Source: Gamsiella multidivaricata
Lineage: Eukaryota; Mortierellomycota; Mortierellomycetes; Mortierellales; Mortierellaceae
Assembly: GCF_025024155.1 (NCBI RefSeq)
Contig: NW_026251709.1
Location: 1 to 64,000, forward strand
Reading direction: 5' to 3'
DNA length: 64,000 nt
The position numbers were made by a program, and so were the translations under genes. Positions within the stretch are counted from its first letter, which is position 1. The number at the start of each line of letters is the position of its first letter. The notes beneath the pieces were generated by a model. The model ran no database searches. It was not told the DNA's origin and saw nothing but the letters and a program-made list of their open reading frames with translations. Shown in pieces: positions 34,327 to 45,442 of the stretch.

Positions 34327-37300
34327 ATGCAGTCCTCCGCCAACATTCCTTACCCCGCGTACTATGCTCCGCCCAAAATGAATTCAAACAACGATTTGCA
34401 ACACCCCTCGCGTTCGCAGAGCCCAATGGCCATGCCACCCTATGCGGAGTCCCACTTGTCGTCTTCTAGCACAGCCGCCCCTCGCACGAGGGGTCCACAG
34501 ACCTACTTTTCGCCGCCCGAGGTGAGGGTGAATACGGTGCTCAAAGTACGAGCGGCTTTTGCCGAATGAATGCCAAGCCTTAGCTAACCGCGTCGTGATT
34601 CTCTCGACTTTTTGACAGCGCGATCCTCCGAAGGGCCATCTCTTGCACACGCTCGAGTCCGAGCAGCGATCTACGGACCCGGCGCCTCCTGCCTATCAGC
34701 ACGACCCCAAAATGGCCAGTGGTGGACACCCTAGCGGAGCATATCCCGGCTATAACCCATATCCGAGCCCTCCAACAACGGCTCACCATACACAGCAGTT
34801 GCCGATCGCACAGCAGTACCAGACACACACATCCGCTACTCCTCTACAGCAACAGCACTACTTCTCGCAACCCATTCCGGTCTCTCAGTCACAAGAGTCT
34901 GAACATCTGCCTCCTCCACCCAGTGCCCCACTTCCTCAACCTCCTCCAATCTCTGATGTAGCCTTTGCTCAGATATACCCGGAATTCCATGCACAACAAC
35001 AGCAGCAACAGCAGCCTCACTCGGCTCCTTTAGTGGCTCAAGTGTCCTTTCCAGTACCGCCACAGAGATATCACTCACAGCACCAGCCCTTTATTGCACC
35101 CAACTCGCCAACGAGTCCTGCAGCGCCCATGCGTTCACAGACTAGTCTGTCCCAAAACATTGACACGACAGCATTCAGTCTGCATGCATCGCTTTCCAGC
35201 CTCTCCTTGGCGCCCTCAGTTGCCTCACTCGGGCATACAGAGCTCGCACGCGTTCCCACTAATGGTTCGGTAAGCAGTTCGCCGTTGTGCCTCGCACACT
35301 AATTCTCGTGTTTTGTGTCCGCTATCACAAAAATTTAAAAAAGATTGAGCACTTCATGTAAACAACTGCTATGCTTTTATGCTTCTATACTCCTATTCTT
35401 AACATTATTATTTCTTTGTGCACATGTCTATAGGCCTCATCGTCAGTTCAGCGTCGCGCGAGTGTCATTAGCAGAGTCACAATACCGTTTCCTTCGAAGG
35501 CCGTTATGGATTTCAAAACGGCCGAAGTGCTAGCGTCGCTCACGTTCGAGGACATGCCTCGGGTCTACATTGTTGCTGCACCCATTGCCTCGTCCTCTTC
35601 TTCGGGACAATATACGCCCTTCCGAATCCTGGCACCCTGCCAGGCCCTTGGGGTCCGTGACCATCAAAAGGAGCACCCAATCCACTTCCCAGAACACCAG
35701 GGCTACATCGTTAATAACTCTGAGCAAATGATGAAGACCCATGGTACCGTCTTGCAGCATATGGCCAACCTTGCCTGTCTCGTTTCCGGAGCGAGCGAGC
35801 CTGGCTTTGGAAAGAGTATTCTCAAACACGCAGAAAAGTTTTTGAAGACGGTCAAGCCGACGACTCGAGTGCCAGCGATGAGGGATACTATCGAGCTGAA
35901 TACCGCTGTCGATGGAACGAGCCTACAGATCGAAAAGTTCATGACTGAGCATTTGCAGCTGGAGAGCATTGCACGACTCATGCGCGAAGTCACTGGTTCA
36001 AATCTTGCGGCCGATTGGTCAGGTGGACTGCAGAGGATGATTTCCCCAGGAACCGGTCGTCCCATGTGGGTTTGCCAAGACTGTTTCTCTGGGCTCCAGT
36101 CAGGTCGTTACGAGTGGAACGACGAGCAAGCGAGCCTGGATGATCTGATGAACTATCCAGAAAAGAGTGGCGTCAAGAGCGAGGCACATCTTCTGAACGC
36201 AGCGGCGATCGATGTGTACTCACAGATGATCAGGGGCCAGAGTCGCATCAAGCACGCCGTCGTCCACATGTCGCCCTCGTACTTTGAGCAGCCAGAACGC
36301 AAGGTCGCCGCGGTCTTTTCTGCCAATCAGAAATTGATCCAGAACTTGACCAAGGTCCTGGCGGAGGCACATTTGACTATGATCGAGATCAACGCCAACC
36401 AGGCTCGCGACTCGGAGCTGATGGACAAGGATAACATCTATCTGCATGTGCGTCGACTCTTTACCTGCTTCCAGCTCGAGTTTGTCAAGTTAAGCGGCCT
36501 TCCCTTCCTCCTCCGAGAGAAGCTGCCCGGGTTCCTGCATCACGCCAAGTATCTCAATTTTGACGGCGTCCTACTTGACAATGACAAGGCCGTAACCAAC
36601 ATGAAAAAGCTGATCACCGATAACTCGGACATGGAGCACCTTGTCCTCACCAGGGCTCAGATGACGAGCACAGGCGTCAAGATTCTCTGCTCCGCCCACA
36701 AGAACCTCCGTCGATTGACCAAGCTCGATCTCTCGAACAATAAGCTGGACGCAGAAGGCGTCAAGGAACTGTCGAACCTAGTCTTGCCAACTTCGTTGGA
36801 TCTTAGGTTCATCGATCTGTCCGATAACCCCAGTATCGGTACCTCAGGCTGTCTCAGTCTCCTCAACGCGATCTGGCCACAGTCCTCGCACGCCACCAAA
36901 CAGAAGAACCTGATCTCACTCCAATTAGCCAACACGGGTTTCTGCGATGAGGCTGCTAAGCTTTTGAGCCGTAACATTGATGGTCCTAATGGCATCGGTG
37001 CACTTTACAACATCAACCTGTCCGCCAACCAGATCTCCAAGCCTGGTTTGATGGCGCTCATGAACTGTGTCTCCAAAAATGCCTCGGCATCGCCGCTTCG
37101 TAAGATCTATCTGAGCCAGGACATCAATTCCAATCTCCTTCCAGGGTCGATAGACTATGAGGTCGTCCAGTTGATGGGCCTTCACCCGTCCTTGACCCAT
37201 CTCAGCTTTTCGAAGCTATCGCTCGGCGTGGTCTCGCAGATCGTGAACCTAAACAAATCTCTGGTCTCCCTGACGGTCGACAACGTTATCTGTGTCTCGC

Positions 37301-37800
37301 CGCAGGATCCCAACTACGCACTCTTGTGCTTCCACAGTCTGTGTCAGAGTATTGACTCTAATACGACGTTGCAGGACCTCAAGATCCGGCTCCCATGGTC
37401 CTTCTGGTCGTGTGCATATCAGCCCGCTAACAACGCGGCTGAACAGGAGAACAACTGGAACAATGCGGCAGAATGGATGACTGTGATGGAGAGCAGTGTT
37501 CAACGGAATACGGTCCTGCGGTGCTTCCAGATGCGCGGGGTGACAAATTTTGAAGACGAGTTAATGCTGGCGGCATCAATCTCACCATTGGTGTCGGGCT
37601 CAGGGTCGGTCTCGGGAGGATCCATGGGTCGATATGGGGGATCGGGCATGGGTATTGAAGCGGCGGAGATTCCGAGGACGGAGGCGGAGAGCAGGATGGT
37701 CGAGCTCAGCCAGAGCGTGAGGATGTATTTGGAGAGGAATCAAGTGATGTACTACGGACGCAAGCATGGACTCGAGCCCCAACTTGTGAGCCAGTATTAG
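34327..37800 (+). CDS. Leucine-rich-repeat (RNI-like) protein with proline/glutamine-rich N-terminus
   Basis: Three exons, 34327..34521, 34619..35269, 35434..37800, total 3213 nt, 1070 aa, with phase 0 at both introns. Residues 1-280 are disordered, rich in P, Q, S and H (PAYYAPP, QQQQQQPHSAP). Residues about 660-860 carry ribonuclease-inhibitor-type leucine-rich repeats (LTKLDLSNNKLDAEGVKEL, LRFIDLSDN, LYNINLSANQISKPGLMAL). The segment before the repeats (residues about 300-650) is conserved-looking but unassigned (LEFVKLSGLPFLLREKLPGF). The C-terminus has a glycine/serine patch. LRR domains mediate protein-protein contact; no enzyme motif was seen. The start is the first ATG after the CT-rich leader and gives a good first exon. 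Confidence 0.8.
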
Positions 37801-37835
37801 TTCTTTATCGTCATTTATTTACTGTAACAAAAACC

Positions 37836-37861
37836 ATCATCGTCATCATCATCATCATCAA
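37836..37861. repeat. CAT trinucleotide microsatellite
   Basis: CATCATCGTCATCATCATCATCATCA, just after the LRR gene stop. It lies in the 3' UTR or the short gap before TRAPPC5. Confidence 0.8.
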
Positions 37862-38049
37862 GACTACATACATAATGCAGATATTCATAAAGATTCGTGA
37901 AGAAGCGCCTTTGAACACCCTTTTGACTTTTGTTGAGCAGATCTTCGGAGGACATTGCACGTGATACATTCAGGTTGCTATCCAACACCAGACCCTCACG
38001 CTCATCGTCCTCCCTCCTCACACTCACCGTCGTCGTCCAACAATAGGCA

Positions 38050-38894
38050 ATGTCAAGCACTCCATCAGCAACGTCAAGACTGTCGGTGATGAGCATGGCA
38101 GCATCGCTGCCAAGCGTTGGCGCATACTCATCTGCAGCCTCATCCATCTACTCGAAGCGCGCTACGACCAACATTCTGGAGCGTCATCTGAACAAGACGC
38201 GGGGTGCGGAGGTAAGGGAGATGCGCCCAAGCAGTTGGCTGCACCTGGGACGGAATTGGCTGCACCTGAGACGGAATTGGCTATACTTGGGACGGAATCG
38301 GCTGCGATATGTGCTTCTTTGAAAAATAGAATTGGAAACAGCCAGCAACCACTTGATGGCATGAAGTGCTGCTGTTTTGGCAAAGAGCGAGCTGTTATCG
38401 AAGGGTTGAGACTAGAGAGCGCTATGGTATGGCATGAGTCTAAACCAGAGTCCTATGACCTTTCCCTACATTTCAATACCTCCATAGGTCAGCGTTAACG
38501 CATTCGCCTTTTTGTTCTCAGAGATGCTCCAGTACACCCAGAAACGCGTCCATGGAATCCAGGACCTGGAGAGAAAGTACGGGAACCCTAACCGACTGTT
38601 AGCAAATTATGTGATTTGGTGGACATTGAATCTCACACCACATACACCTGGACCGACTTAATCCTAACGAGGAACCACATCGGATATTATTGCTCTACTT
38701 GATAGGTTGAACGAACTGGGATACAGAGTGGGCATTCGGGCATTGGATCTGTTGGTCTGGCGGGACAAGAACAGCAAACGTGAGACCAGGGTGCTCGGGA
38801 TGTTGTATTTCATCCACACGACGGTGTGGAAAACGATGTTTGGAAAGCAGGCGGATTCGCTGGAGAAGAGTACTGAGAATGAGGACGAATGTAC

Positions 38895-38927
<33 letters not shown>

Positions 38928-39411
38928 GAGTCCCCGGTTTGACAAAGAGATTTATCGAAGGCATTGAGATCTGGTGGGGTGGTTTATGATCGTTATAGAA
39001 CGTTCCGGTCTTTTGCTAACTGCTATTGTTGCGATTCAAAATAGATATGATCTCAGATAATGATCCAATGGTGTCGAAATTCATTTCTGTGCCCAAGGAT
39101 GTGTCGCAACTGAACTGTGGAGCCTTCATGGCCGGAATTGTCGAGGCCATCATGGATGGATGCCAGTTTGTAAGTGTGAACTGTATTTTTTTTTGTTCCA
39201 TTTTTTGGGGATTGATGGGCGTTATTAGCAACGAAGCACAGAATATGGATAAAATACTAATTGGTCACTACGCTCCTGATATTTGTTTGGTTATGAATAG
39301 CCATCGCGGGTGACAGCACATACGGTGCCAATAGACGGATACCCGCTGCGGACGACTATTCTTATTAAGTTGGATAAGGAAGTGCTGGAGCGCGAGGAGC
39401 AACTGAAATGA
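38050..39411 (+). CDS. TRS31: TRAPPC5/Trs31, TRAPP vesicle-tethering subunit
   Basis: Five exons, 38050..38211, 38488..38576, 38706..38890, 39045..39169, 39301..39411, total 672 nt, 223 aa. All phases close. After a ~45-residue serine-rich leader the protein follows the TRAPPC5 pattern: [100 protein letters not shown], and [15 protein letters not shown] at the end. Trs31 is a Bet3-family subunit of the TRAPP complexes that act as Rab GEFs and tethers in ER-to-Golgi and later traffic. The third intron begins with a T-tract of about 30 nt right after GTACG. Intron 1 contains a 21-bp tandem repeat. The gene lies 249 bp downstream of the LRR gene on the same strand. Confidence 0.92.
38235..38306 (+). 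repeat. 21-bp tandem repeat in TRAPPC5 intron 1
   Basis: Three consecutive 21-bp units (TTGGCTGCACCTGGGACGGAA and variants) at 38235-38255, 38256-38276 and 38277-38297, plus a partial fourth. The unit is a multiple of three and the array stays open in one frame, but it lies between the donor at 38212 and the acceptor at 38487. Confidence 0.8.
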
Positions 39412-39658
39412 AGAAAAAAGAATGCCCTATCAACCGCATAGCTTTCTTCCGCAATGTATGAATACATGTATAGATTGCATGGTGTAGTGGTTTCGAAGAT
39501 TGCCAGTGGTTAAACGTCGCCACCAAATATTCAGCGTCTTTATTACAGTCCAAATGGAGTCGTGAATTATGTCTACTTTCTAAAAGTACAACGGCCACAA
39601 ATAAGATCCAGAGGACGACCACCACCAAAAGTATAAAAGAGCCTCGGTAACAATTCAT
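39365..39658 (-). CDS. Possible small single-pass membrane protein (97 aa)
   Basis: An ATG-started ORF whose first 30 residues form a signal anchor (FILLVVVVLWILFVAVVLLE), followed by a polar tail with two histidine/cysteine-containing stretches. It overlaps the 3' end of TRAPPC5 by 47 bp on the opposite strand, so the genes would be convergent. No homologue is recognised, and a hydrophobic ORF can arise by chance from T-rich antisense DNA. Confidence 0.3.
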   Translation of the reverse strand: MNCYRGSFILLVVVVLWILFVAVVLLESRHNSRLHLDCNKDAEYLVATFNHWQSSKPLHHAIYTCIHTLRKKAMRLIGHSFFFISVAPRAPALPYPT

Positions 39659-39976
39659 GCCCCTTAGCTCGCATTCCTTCTTCCCTTCCAGTCATGCGCG
39701 CGCCAGCGCATTCCTCTACAACACCTTAAGCACATTACGCCCGATCTCTGCTGTCCTCGTATCCTCATAGAATTCAAAGCCCTGCGTTCCCTGCCCAACT
39801 CTCGATACTCACATAGACGATAATAAAACGACACGTCCACAAATATCAAACCAATACCGCCGCTTTCACTGCTCCACCTCTCACTACCCAATTCTTCTAC
39901 TCAAACCCCGACATTTTCACTTTCTCTTATGCCCACGCTTCGAGGCACCATTCCCATAATGTAATCGCCAGTTTCA

Positions 39977-40520
39977 TCAATTCTCGCAATCGTGTCCTCC
40001 GAAATGGTTGATATATGTCAATAATCGTTTAGGTTTATTAAATGGCAAACGTGTTGAATAGTTTCCAATTTTGAAGTGCCGTGTGGACAGGAATTGGTTC
40101 AGTGCTCGTAGGTTGAGGACCGGTTGAAAGTTCCCTGTCTTCTTGGGGATAATGAACATTGAACTTGTAAAGCCGGATCCACTCGCGAATTCTATTGCTC
40201 CTCTGGTCAACAAATCTGACACTTTGTCCATGCTGGCTGTTGCCTCCTGGGAGAGAGGAGGTCATTAGGCTTGATTGGAGGGTACTGACCGGCCTCAGCT
40301 TCGGAGGGGTAAAAGACAGTGCTAGGGCGTTGATTTGCGATCTGAGGATCTCTGTTAGTAATGTTGCGTTCTTGAAGACGAGCCAGCTCTTCATCCATTT
40401 GAGCCAGATGCTCACGAGGTGCATCGATGGAGTCATCTGTGGACATGGATAGTTGAACGTGAAGGGTGAACTCTTTGCATGCGGGGACGTCGTTGGCGAA
40501 TGAAAAGAAGATAGTAGACA
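39977..40520 (-). mobile_element. Reverse-transcriptase retroelement fragment
   Basis: The minus-strand frame from 40231 to 39977 encodes the fingers region of a retroelement RT: LLTRGAIEFASGSGFTSSMF, then FIIPKKTG and PVLNLRALNQFL. This spacing is typical of DIRS/Ty3-like polymerases. Sequence 40520-40240 in another frame (LARLQERNITNRDPQIANQR) looks like the preceding polyprotein. The palm with the catalytic YxDD is absent, and the frame changes between the two pieces, so this is a truncated, inactive copy. Its upstream edge abuts a repeat also found at 1678-1786. Confidence 0.65.
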
Positions 40521-40604
40521 TTCACGGTGCAAGAGCAGAATATATTTCATGGGCAGTTTCTGGATTTTTCGCATTTTATGTCAATGAAAGAAGATAACAC
40601 ACGA
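40506..40604. repeat. Diverged ~105-bp repeat, copy 2
   Basis: Same-orientation counterpart of 1678-1786. It lies exactly between the RT fragment and the NRPS 3'-flank homology that begins at about 40610. Confidence 0.6.
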
Positions 40605-40666
40605 ATTTATAGTCTAGCTGTATGTCTGTATGCATGAGCAATAAACGACCGTGTCTAGGATATCCG

Positions 40667-43600
40667 TTACTGCTGCAGCTTCTCAAACCTCGCAGCTATA
40701 GCGCGACCGATGTCAGCCATTGGGCCAGGCTTGTCCATCTCCATATGACCGCATTCCACTCCGTGAGCCTCAATGTTACCCTGAACATAAGGCATCCATT
40801 CTTCAGGGTCCACCACTGCCCCAGTATCATCGAAACCGGCCGTCGCGCGGAAGAAGAACATGTCGCCACTGTAGGTCGATGTTGCGTATTCACTACGGAG
40901 CTTGGAGTTGTTCAGTCCAACCGCCTCTATCAAATTCCAGATCTCTTTTCCCTCATCTATCGTCTCCCTGTGCATGAAGCGAGAAAGATGTGCTCTTCAT
41001 TGATATCACTGATGGCCGCCTCCATGGCCTTGCTGTTGGTTGGAGCCGAGTCCATCAAGGCTAGCATGTTAACTTTCTCCCCCACCTTCTCAAGCTCCAC
41101 CGCCATGCTATGAGCCACGTTACCGCCAAAGGACCAGCCAAGGAGGTGATAGGGTCCATGAGGCTGAACGTGGCGGATCTGGTCGATATAATCCTGTGTC
41201 ATCTCCTCGATCGTCTCCGCCATCTTTCCAATTCCGCCAATACCGCGTGCCTGCAGACCATACAAACGCTGCTCTGGGTGCAAGTGCTTGGACAGGCCCA
41301 AGTAGCCCCGGCTGAGACCAAGACCGAGGTGGATGCAGAATAGAGGAGTCAAGCTGCCATTGAGTTTGAGTGGCACCAGCACATCAAATGTGTCGTCCTG
41401 ACCATCCTCCTCCTGCGACAGCTGCTGGGCCAACCCTGCAATCATAGGTGCTCCGAACAAAGTACGCAGTGTCATCTCAAAGCCCAGGCTGGAGCGCACG
41501 ATGTTGATCAGACGTACAGCCAGAGGAGAGTGACCGCCGAGCATGAAGAAGTTGTCGTTGCGGCTGACACGATCGAGGTGCAGCAACTCGGCCCAGATGC
41601 CAGCCAGTACTGTCTCGATCTCACCTCGGGGCTCCTCATAACCTTGGGCGACGAATGCGCCTCTGTCAGGCTCAGGAAGTGCACGCTTGTCAACCTTGCC
41701 GTTCCCAGTCAGAGGCAGTGCATCCAAGCGGACGAATGCACTGGGGACCATGTACTCGGAAAGACAACTGGCGAGGAAGGTACGCAGAATGTGGGCCAGC
41801 TGTTCCTGTGGGTCAGCGACGACATAGGCAACAAGACGCTTATCATTGCTGGATCCCAGTACGGTGAATGATCCTTCGCGGACCAAGGGATGTTCAACCA
41901 GCCACGACTCGATCTCTCCTAGTTCGACACGGAAGCCGCGGATCTTGACCTGGTCATCGCTGCGTCCCATGAACAGTAAGTTGCCGTCAGGGAGCGAGCG
42001 CACGAGATCGCCAGTCTTGTACATGCGTCCGCCAGGATGGCTGCTGAAGGGGTCAGGTAAAAACCGCTCGGCAGTGAGGTCTGGGCGGTTGAGGTAGCCA
42101 ATGGTCACACCGGGACCGCCGATGAACAGCTCGCCGACAGCTCCGATAGGAACAGGCTGGCGGTACGTATCCAAGACATAGACGGTGGTGTTGCCGATGG
42201 GACGACCGATTGGCAAGCGGTCCTGGCCCTTCTCGATATTCTTGAGCTCGTGACTAGTGGCATACGTGGTTGTCTCTGTAGGACCGTAGCAGTGAATGAG
42301 ATGTGATGGTCCTTCCAGCTTGAGAAGCGCCGTAAAGGAATTCAGATTCTCCTGCTCACCACCGCAAAGCAGATATCTCAACTTGGCTAGATGAGAGCCT
42401 ATGCTCAAGGCACACTGGTTGAACAGTGCAGTTATCAAGAAGATGATCGTAACCCCATGGCGCGTTAAAGCCTCAGACAGGCGGTGCGAATCAGTGGACG
42501 TATCCGCGTCAATAATGGCAACACGACCGCCGTTGAGCAAAGGTGCCCACAGTTCAAACGTGCTGACATCGAAGGCAGGGTTAGTTGCTAAGGCAACACA
42601 GTCTTCTGCACTTATCGGCATAGCCGTTGTTGATGACCAGCCGAGAGATACCACGGTGTGAGACAACGACACCCTTGAGAACGCCCGTAGAACCGGAGGT
42701 GTACATCACATAGGCGATATCCCCGCCGGAGCGCACAACATCGATGTGGGGTCCATCCAGCGTAGAGCTTTGACCCTCTACTTGGCTCGCACTGAAACGA
42801 AGTACATGCGTCTCAATGGCAGAGGGGACTTCTGTGTGAAGGTCCGTGACCATCAAGCGGGCAGCACAACCAGCCGCAATCCAGGTCTGGCGCTCGATCG
42901 GTGCCTTAGTGTCAATGGGAACATATACAGCTCCAGCCTTGAGGATGGCCAGTTGAGCAATGACCAGCTCCATCGGTCGAGCAAGATACATTCCCACACA
43001 GTCGCCAGCGCAGACACCGGCTTCCACAAGCTGATGAGCAAGCGCATTCGAACGCACACTCAGCTCTTTGTACGTCAGCGACTGGTCCTCATACACAAGA
43101 GTAATAGCCTCTGGCGCCTGCTCTACACGGCCCTCGAAGATCTGGTCAATGCAGAGCTTGTCAGAGAATGAGGTGCTGGTGGCATTCCATGACTCCAGCA
43201 GGTTGCGCTCAATTGCAGGCAGGATGTTAAGACTCTGGACAGGGGCCTCAGGTGAGTCATCGAGGGCTTCGACAAAACTCTGCAGTGCCTCCTGCATGTA
43301 CGCGCAGATCCTGTCTGCGTCACAGGGCCGTGCGATCTGCGAAGTAGGGCCGAGGGATGTGCCAAAGCCCTCGATGGACATGACGAACGGGTAATTGGTG
43401 CGCTCCGTCGCATCGAGGACCTCCATGCCCGAATCGGTCAAGGCTTGTGTGGGCGGAGTAGCATTGGGGACTGCCGGCGGGGATGCTGCTGCAGCGCTGG
43501 GCCAAAGCCAGGGACGCATGCTCATGCTTGAGCAGCGATGCTAAACGTTCATGGGTCTGGTGCACACTCTTCTGGACATTGACGTCCTCCAACTCGATCC

Positions 43601-44030
43601 TGAGAGGCAGGGTGTTGATGAACAGACCCATAGCGCGGCCGGATCCAGAACCACCTGCCATCCGGCCAAAGAGCACAGTTCCAAAGACGACCTTCTGCTG
43701 TCCACTGGTACGGGCAATGACCTGGGCCCAAGCCAAGTGACACAAGCTGGCAAGACTGACTCCGAGCTACTTGGCATGAGCGCGCAGGCGGTTGTTCAAG
43801 CCCTGAGGCAGCATGCGATGTGACTCCGCGACTTCGACTCCGTCGCGGTGGACATTACTCAGCAGAAAGAGCAGTGCCGGAGTGTCAAAGTCCGACAGCA
43901 TCTCTGTGAAGAACCGCTCGTGGTCCTCGACGCTCAGTCCGCTGCGTACCTGTGCGATCAGGTTGCAGAATGGCTAGGGTGCACCCAGGGTACCGCCCCG
44001 GCCTTCGAGGAATGCCTGGATCTCGATACC
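40667..44030 (-). pseudogene. NRPS pseudogene, partial C-A-PCP-TE module
   Basis: On the minus strand, in order: the C-terminal part of a condensation domain (about 43990-43330), an adenylation domain (about 43300-41690: [32 protein letters not shown]), a carrier domain with LGGHSPL (about 41530) and a thioesterase with GWSFGG (about 41125) ending at 40667. An NRPS module activates, tethers and condenses an amino acid, and TE releases the product. Lesions: in-frame stops at 43974-43976 and 43767-43769; a short deletion with frame change near 43470; a one-base loss near 42620; and a ~10-base deletion near 40972, seen by comparison with the intact tail at 1-363. The 5' end stops at a C-tract (44029-44059). 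A-domain pocket residues suggest a hydrophobic amino acid, but this is weak. Confidence 0.85.
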
Positions 44031-44059
44031 CCCCCCCCCCCTCCCTTCCCCCCTCCCCA
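44029..44059. repeat. Poly-C tract bounding the NRPS pseudogene
   Basis: Thirteen consecutive C followed by CTCCCTTCCCCCCTCCCC. NRPS similarity on the minus strand ends here, so it marks the truncation point. Confidence 0.85.
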
Positions 44060-45442
44060 ATACCACTGTGGAGAATGGGAAGGTAAGCTAACCTGTCCAA
44101 TTGCCAGCTGACTTGACCGATGTGCCAGATAGACGATCCTTGTTTACGCTTAACTCTACATATCATACGCCTAGGCAACCATGTTGGACAGACATTCCAG
44201 GCAGCTTTTTTTATTTTGTTTGAGAAAACACCCATCAAGCGCTTCGGTCCTATGGTAACACAAGTCTCGTCCATCAATATGGTCCAAGTTCGCGTCCTCC
44301 AAACCTAGGAGCACGTTTCTCTGCAAGCGCGGCTCTCAAATACTGGATAAAATTCACATACTGGAAAGCGAGGAGTAAGGCATCCAGAGAACTAACGAGC
44401 GCTTCCAGAGGTGCGAGCCACGCACGTCGACGATCATGAAGATGCTCAAGAATGGAATTATGGCCTCTGACCTGGTAACAGGACCTGGCGAAGTATACAG
44501 CATCGGATCAACTCTACTAGCCATATCTGGGATCGGCAGGATAGCACGCATGTAGGAAGCAACAAGATGCAAGGCTGGGAGGACTTTAAAAGAATTGGAG
44601 GGAGTGAGCCTGCGAAGATCCGAGGCGTTTCTGAGAACCAAGGACAGGGGTCGCACTCTTGACAGGCTGCCTTATATCAAGACGTGCGCAGGACATATCA
44701 AGTGAGTCTGCGACGAGCATTATCGCGAGAACCCCCTGAGATCGAACACAGTGCGGACTTTAATACCGGCCACTACAAGCTACTACACTACACTCACACT
44801 CAAATTCCTAACAGCTTAGCCTTGCACATTGCATTTTTTGAGAACAGCATTAATACATTCCTCACAACTTTGACCTTATTCATCAATATCGATGGTGCAT
44901 GAAAGAATTTGACGTGCGCGATGGAATAGACGATAATACCATTATTCTACCTAGCAAAGTTTGGCCCCCGGATCACATCATTGGAATTGGACCTGACGGC
45001 AACTACAGATATTCAGTGGCAGCACATGAATTATCGTATGACATGGTCCTCAAAACGAGATGACACATGGAATTCGATCTTTCGGTGCTTGTTAAACGGG
45101 AGCCCTCTCTTAACCATGTGCATGCTGTCTTGTTGCAGGGTATTATTTCGATTGATGAAGAGATTGAGAGCGTGAGAAAATTGGCCTAAAAATAACGAAG
45201 GGTGTCCGTGGAATAAACCCCTTCACCCCATTTGGCAATGAACCCCACACTTTTCTCGAGCATTACCGCGCCCTGTCTCATTGTCTCTGCCCCTTAGAAA
45301 CAAAAGCACTCCACCTCGCTTTACTTTTCACACTTCTCCATCTCCTCATTCTTCATTCTACATCTCATCGTCAGCCCTTCTCTCCTCACCTCATCCCGTC
45401 TCATCTCTTCTCATCTCTTTCATATCTTCTTATCCCTCCACC
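44060..45442. other. Intergenic, mostly unassigned; leader of F-box gene at its end
   Basis: 1.4 kb. A minus-strand frame at 44090-44277 has some coding character (WNVCPTWLPRRMICRV) but no recognised domain, possibly a transposon remnant. From about 45280 the DNA is pyrimidine-rich (TCTCATCTCTTCTCATC), a likely leader of the F-box gene. Confidence 0.4.

Noticed and set aside
37815..38147. 110-aa minus-strand ORF
   Set aside because: It overlaps TRAPPC5 exon 1 and its Asp run is antisense of the CAT microsatellite.
39478..39545. tRNA D-arm-like ATGGTGTAGTGGTTTCG
   Set aside because: The downstream sequence lacks a T-arm and an acceptor partner; it also lies in the 3' flank of TRAPPC5.
41110..43823. 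Plus-strand ORFs of 77-141 aa across the NRPS pseudogene
   Set aside because: They are antisense shadows of the minus-strand NRPS frames.
45281..45442. N-terminal extension of the F-box ORF
   Set aside because: Pyrimidine-rich leader giving a Ser/Leu-rich peptide; the ATG at 45443 has a far better context.
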